Below, piece by piece: positions 60,818 to 64,000 of a stretch of 64,000 nucleotides of DNA (positions are counted from its first letter, which is position 1; each line of letters opens with the position of its first letter). The stretch is from positions 5,208,001 through 5,272,000 of the forward strand of contig NZ_CP006850.1 of the NCBI RefSeq assembly GCF_000523235.1, given 5' to 3'. This DNA is from Nocardia nova SH22a. Lineage in GTDB: Bacteria; Actinomycetota; Actinomycetes; Mycobacteriales; Mycobacteriaceae. A program made the translations under genes and the position numbers. The notes beneath the pieces were generated by a model. It searched no databases and had not been told where the DNA came from. It worked only from the letters and a program-made list of their open reading frames with translations.

Positions 60818-61650
60818 CGGATCGCCACCTGCCCGCGCCACGGCATGGCGAACCGTTCGATCAACCGGATCCCACCGTCGAACACCAGGCCCAGCAGTGC
60901 GTAGAGCACCACGCACAGCACCATGTAGTCGGTGCGGTTGTATTCCTGGGCCAGGGTCACCAGGTAGCCGACGCCCTTGCTGGTGCCGACCTGTTCGGCG
61001 GCGATCAGGCCGGTGATGCTGATGGACAGGCACACGCGCAGCGCCATGAGCACGCCCGGCAGCGCCGAGGGCAGGATCACCTCGAGCACCAGCCGCGGCC
61101 CGGTCAGGCCGAAACCGCGCGCCGCCTCCACCACCTTGCGATCCACATTGCGCACGCCGAGGTAGGTGTAGGCGTACATGGGCGCGACGGTGGCGACCGC
61201 GATCAGCAGTACCTTGTACAACTCGTCGATACCGAACCAGGCGATGAACAGCGGCACCAGTGCCAGGAAGGGCACCGCACGCACGATCTGCATCGTGGAG
61301 TCCACCAATTCCTCACCCAGACCGGACAATCCGGCCGCCAAGCCGAGCAGCAGGCCCGCGCTCACTCCCAGCAGCACGCCGAGGGCCGCGCGGGTGAACG
61401 ACGCGAGCGCGAATTCGGTGAGCTGGCCGTTGCCGAGCAGTTCGGTGAACGCCGACCACACCTTCGGCGGCCCGGCCAGCACCTCCGGCGACAGCGCACC
61501 GGTCGCCGAGCCGATCCACCAACCGGCGAAGATCAACACCGGCAGCAGGAACCGCAGCGGTATCGAAAGCCATGCGGGCCTGCGCTTTTCGGCTCTCGTC
61601 CGGGGCGGGGCGAGATGTGCGGTGGATTCGCGGGCGACGACGGCGGTCAT
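60814..61650 (-). CDS. ssuC: Sulfonate/taurine ABC transporter permease
   Basis: 278 aa, six membrane helices. EAA loop VVEAARGFGLTGPRLVLEVI followed by LPSALPGVLMALRVCLSISI, typical of the SsuC/TauC family. One base separates it from the ssuA stop. Confidence 0.92.
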   Translation of the reverse strand: MTAVVARESTAHLAPPRTRAEKRRPAWLSIPLRFLLPVLIFAGWWIGSATGALSPEVLAGPPKVWSAFTELLGNGQLTEFALASFTRAALGVLLGVSAGLLLGLAAGLSGLGEELVDSTMQIVRAVPFLALVPLFIAWFGIDELYKVLLIAVATVAPMYAYTYLGVRNVDRKVVEAARGFGLTGPRLVLEVILPSALPGVLMALRVCLSISITGLIAAEQVGTSKGVGYLVTLAQEYNRTDYMVLCVVLYALLGLVFDGGIRLIERFAMPWRGQVAIR

Positions 61651-61651
61651 G

Positions 61652-62695
61652 TCAGCGGCCCGTCTGCAGTGCGGCCAGCTGGTCGGGGTTCAGCTTGGCC
61701 TTCAGGTCGTAGAAGATGTCGGCGGCGGTGATCCGACGGGTGATGACGCCGTTGTCGGCGAACAGGTTCACCACATCGGTGAGGTCGGCGGCGTCGGATT
61801 CGCGCGGCAGGCGCGGGACGGTGGCCTCGGCGTCGACTCGCAGCGCGTCCGCGAGCCGGGCGCCACCGAGCGCGCGCGGGCCGGTCTGTTCGAAGACGTT
61901 CTCGAATCCGGCCGGATCGTCGTGCTGGCGCTTGGTGAGACCCTGCAGCACCTCGAGGAACTTGGCCGCGACTTCCGGCCGCTTGTCGAGGATTTCGGTG
62001 CGGAACACCACCACGCTGTTGTCCTTGGACCCGATGCTCTCCTCGGTGGCGATCTCCACCCCGCCGTTGGCCTTGGCCTCCTGATAGGGCACCAGGAACG
62101 AGGCCCAGGCGTCGACCTTGCCGGTGGCGAAGGCGGAGGCGGCGTCCTTCTGCTGCAACGGAACTCGCGTCACCTTGTCGGCCGGTATCCCGGCCTGGGC
62201 GAGGGCCTTCAGCACGATGTATTCCCCCTTGCCCGCCGGGTTCACCGCGACGCGCTTGCCGACCAGATCGGCCACCGAACGGATACCCGAGGACTTGGTG
62301 GCGATGATCCCGCTCTGATCCTTGCCCGCCGGATCCTGCACCGCCGCGATCCGCACCGCCACATCCTTGGACAGCGCGCCGACGACCGGACTGAATGCGG
62401 CGCCGGACACATCGAGCTGTCTGGTGTTGAACAGTTTCAGCATGGAGCTGAAACCCGGTGTGGTGTTGACCCATTCGACCTTCGCTCCCAGCGGCGCCAG
62501 GGCCTTGTCGAAGGTCCCGTCCCGCTTGGCCACCGCCAGCGGACCCGCGTTACCGGGATCGGCCACCTTCAGGACCAGTTCGGATCCCGGACCGGAGTCG
62601 GTGGCGGCTCCGGATCCGCACGCCGCCGCCAGTGCGACGAGCGGGGCGAGCGCGAAGGCGAGACGCCGGCGGTGTGGCCTGCGCGTGCGGAACAT
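61652..62695 (-). CDS. ssuA: Sulfonate-binding lipoprotein
   Basis: 347 aa. Lipoprotein signal MFRTRRPHRRRLAFALAPLV with lipobox LAAAC. NMT1-like domain: STRQLDVSGAAF-type segment (LFNTRQLDVSGAAFSPVVGA), VADLVGKRVAVNPAGKGEY, and LKALAQAGIPADKVTRVPL. First gene of the operon, so it sets expression; IclR palindromes lie upstream. Confidence 0.9.
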   Translation of the reverse strand: MFRTRRPHRRRLAFALAPLVALAAACGSGAATDSGPGSELVLKVADPGNAGPLAVAKRDGTFDKALAPLGAKVEWVNTTPGFSSMLKLFNTRQLDVSGAAFSPVVGALSKDVAVRIAAVQDPAGKDQSGIIATKSSGIRSVADLVGKRVAVNPAGKGEYIVLKALAQAGIPADKVTRVPLQQKDAASAFATGKVDAWASFLVPYQEAKANGGVEIATEESIGSKDNSVVVFRTEILDKRPEVAAKFLEVLQGLTKRQHDDPAGFENVFEQTGPRALGGARLADALRVDAEATVPRLPRESDAADLTDVVNLFADNGVITRRITAADIFYDLKAKLNPDQLAALQTGR

Positions 62696-62781
62696 CGTGG
62701 AGCACCTCTTCCGAATTCATGACCGAAGTCGATCGCTACCCGGCGACAGTAGGGCCGCGCACGATGCGGAACGAGGTAATG

Positions 62782-62800
62782 CTTTCCGAAGATCGGAAGG
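62782..62800 (-). promoter_or_regulatory. IclR-type palindrome near the sulfur operon
   Basis: CTTTCCGAAGATCGGAAGG, 62782-62800. The partner site at 62916-62934 shares CTTTCCGAA and GGAA with the same spacing. Confidence 0.65.
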
Positions 62801-62915
62801 CTTGACGGATCACCGAATTCCAGTGTATCTACCCATGAATCACGCCTGAACTGGTGAATTATCCTCCCGAGTCCAGACTTTCACGCAGCCTGAATCGAAG
62901 GCGGTCGCGCTGAGG

Positions 62916-62934
62916 CTTTCCGAATAATGGAAAT
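62916..62934 (+). promoter_or_regulatory. IclR-type palindrome near the IclR gene
   Basis: CTTTCCGAATAATGGAAAT; TTTCC/GGAAA arms, 134 bp from the first site. Confidence 0.65.
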
Positions 62935-62976
62935 TCTCCGGGAGTCGGTGAGATCGCGCGTGTTACTGTCGCCCTC

Positions 62977-63723
62977 GTGGAACCCTCCGGCGTGCAGACC
63001 GTCACCCGTGCCCTGTCGGTCCTCGACTGCTTCCGCGACGGCGCCGACCGCGGCGTCTCGGAGGTGGCCCGCAGGCAGGGACTCGCGGTCAGCACCACGC
63101 ACCGGTTGCTCACGGCCCTCGTACAGGCCGGATTCCTGGAGAAGGACGAGAGTTCCAGCCGCTACCGTATGGGCGGCGCGCTGGCCGAATACGGTCAGAT
63201 CGCCTATCGCCAGCACCGCATCTACCTCGCCGAACCCGGTCTGGAACAGCTCGCCTCGACCACCGGCGCCAACGCCTCGGTAGCCATTCGCCACGGCATC
63301 CACGCCGTCCTGCTGGGCACCAGCCGCTGGCGCGAGACCGACGGCCACCGCCTCATGGGCGTCCGACTGCCCCTGCACGCCAGCGCCCTGGGCAAGGCCC
63401 TGCTCGCCTGGTCCGACACCCCCGACGACTTCCTCGCCGGACTCCCCTACGAGGAGGGCACCACCCGCTCGGTGTCCACCCCGGCCGAACTCCGCACCGA
63501 ACTCGACCGCACCCGCACCCGCGGCTACGCCTACAACGACGAGGAACTCGATCCGGGCTTCCGCACCATCGGCATGCCCATCCTCACCCCCGCCGGTGAC
63601 TGCCGATTCGCCCTGGGCCTGCGCGGAACCACCGATCTGATGATCCCCGAACGCATCCCGTTCCTGGTCGAACTGGCCAAGGTGACCGCCGCCGACATCG
63701 CCACCCGCTTCGCCGCTCCCTGA
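62977..63723 (+). CDS. IclR family regulator of the sulfur operon
   Basis: 248 aa from GTG 62977. N-terminal winged HTH (VSEVARRQGLAVSTTHRLLT) and IclR effector domain (LPLHASALGKALLAW, GYAYNDEELDPGFRTIGMPI). The -10 TACTGT (62964-62969) lies 7 nt before the start, so it is probably leaderless. Divergent from ssuA with matching palindromes at each end of the intergenic region, it is the probable regulator of the operon. Confidence 0.9.
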   Translation: MEPSGVQTVTRALSVLDCFRDGADRGVSEVARRQGLAVSTTHRLLTALVQAGFLEKDESSSRYRMGGALAEYGQIAYRQHRIYLAEPGLEQLASTTGANASVAIRHGIHAVLLGTSRWRETDGHRLMGVRLPLHASALGKALLAWSDTPDDFLAGLPYEEGTTRSVSTPAELRTELDRTRTRGYAYNDEELDPGFRTIGMPILTPAGDCRFALGLRGTTDLMIPERIPFLVELAKVTAADIATRFAAP

Positions 63724-63793
63724 GTGCGACTGCCTCCCGACTCGCCGAACGTCGCCGGAGGCTGAAAATCACGCTCGCGCCGACGCGAAGACG

Positions 63794-64000
63794 ATGATGG
63801 CAGTCATGGAGAAGCTGACGCACACCCCGCGCCTCGTGGCCGCGATTGCCGACGCCGAACAGATCGCGCGCGAGGCCGGGCACAACTGGATCGGCGCGGA
63901 ACACGTCTTCCTCGCGATCGTCCGGGACACGGACTCGGTACCCGCCCACGTGCTGCGACGGATCGGCGTCGACCCGGCTGCCATCTCGGCGGCGCTGGCG
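63794..64000 (+). CDS. Clp N-terminal (ClpR) domain protein, 5' part only
   Basis: Open to the window end. ATG 63794, 63797 or 63806 are in frame; the product reads MEKLTHTPRLVAAIADAEQI, then AREAGHNWIGAEHVFLAIVR. This is the Clp repeat that binds substrates or adaptors in ClpA/ClpC; freestanding small versions also exist in actinobacteria. Whether an AAA+ domain follows cannot be seen. Confidence 0.75.
   Translation, partial: MMAVMEKLTHTPRLVAAIADAEQIAREAGHNWIGAEHVFLAIVRDTDSVPAHVLRRIGVDPAAISAALA

Overview
The window looks like chromosome of a high-GC mycolic-acid actinomycete, most likely Nocardia or a close relative. The reasons are the end of an mce operon, the M. tuberculosis-like order DUF3349–small membrane protein–pitA, the three-subunit pntAA/pntAB/pntB transhydrogenase, paired PF04672 methyltransferases, a conservon-type P450, frequent GTG/TTG starts, and several genes whose -10 box sits about 7 nt before the start codon (leaderless style). 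No tRNA, rRNA, CRISPR, phage or insertion sequence was recognised.

Layout. 1-3.5 kb: last MCE protein, an Mce-associated membrane protein, an LLM oxidoreductase and a hotdog thioesterase. 3.6-6.4 kb: an MFS exporter with a C-terminal tail of carboxypeptidase-regulatory-like repeats, closed by a strong bidirectional terminator. 6.4-22.5 kb: the most unusual block. It is a duplicated set of genes: two MpaB/Lcp-like DUF2236 oxygenases, two PucR-type regulators, two SRPBCC proteins (one fused to an acyl-CoA ligase) and two near-twin TetR regulators. Among them lie a Baeyer-Villiger-type monooxygenase, a nitronate-monooxygenase-like enzyme, an extra TatC and a MaoC-like hydratase. Promoters of paralogues share DNA motifs, so the block reads as one co-regulated catabolic regulon for a hydrophobic substrate (inferred). 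22.5-29.3 kb: transglycosylase, small secreted proteins, a possible 33-aa gene, and the DUF3349/pitA phosphate-transport locus. 29.3-37.7 kb: two PF04672 methyltransferases flank a CsoR/CstR-type regulon (DUF302, MMPL exporter, three ATACCC/GGGTAT operators), a CYP157-like P450 without ExxR, and a long GAPDH. 38-42.3 kb: epimerase and transhydrogenase operon.

43-46 kb: an MFS exporter and divergent MarR regulator with palindromic operators, bracketed by two direct copies of a ~127-bp non-coding element that contains nested inverted repeats. 45.9-54.4 kb: TmrB-like P-loop protein, a haloalkane-dehalogenase-like protein lacking the catalytic His, HxlR and TetR regulators, and an ACAD11-like operon (acyl-CoA dehydrogenase, phosphotransferase, SDR) divergent from a fused XRE-TetR regulator.

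54.5-63.7 kb: an organosulfur-scavenging operon on the minus strand. It encodes SsuABC-type transporter, a DszB-like desulfinase with all four known active-site residues, two SsuD-like flavin monooxygenases, a class II aldolase, a leaderless substrate-binding-protein fold and a single-domain LuxR regulator. A divergent IclR regulator has matching palindromes at both ends of the intergenic region. The window ends inside a Clp N-domain gene. Likely flow: sulfonate/sulfinate import, oxygenolytic C-S cleavage by the SsuD-like enzymes, desulfination by the DszB-like enzyme to sulfite.
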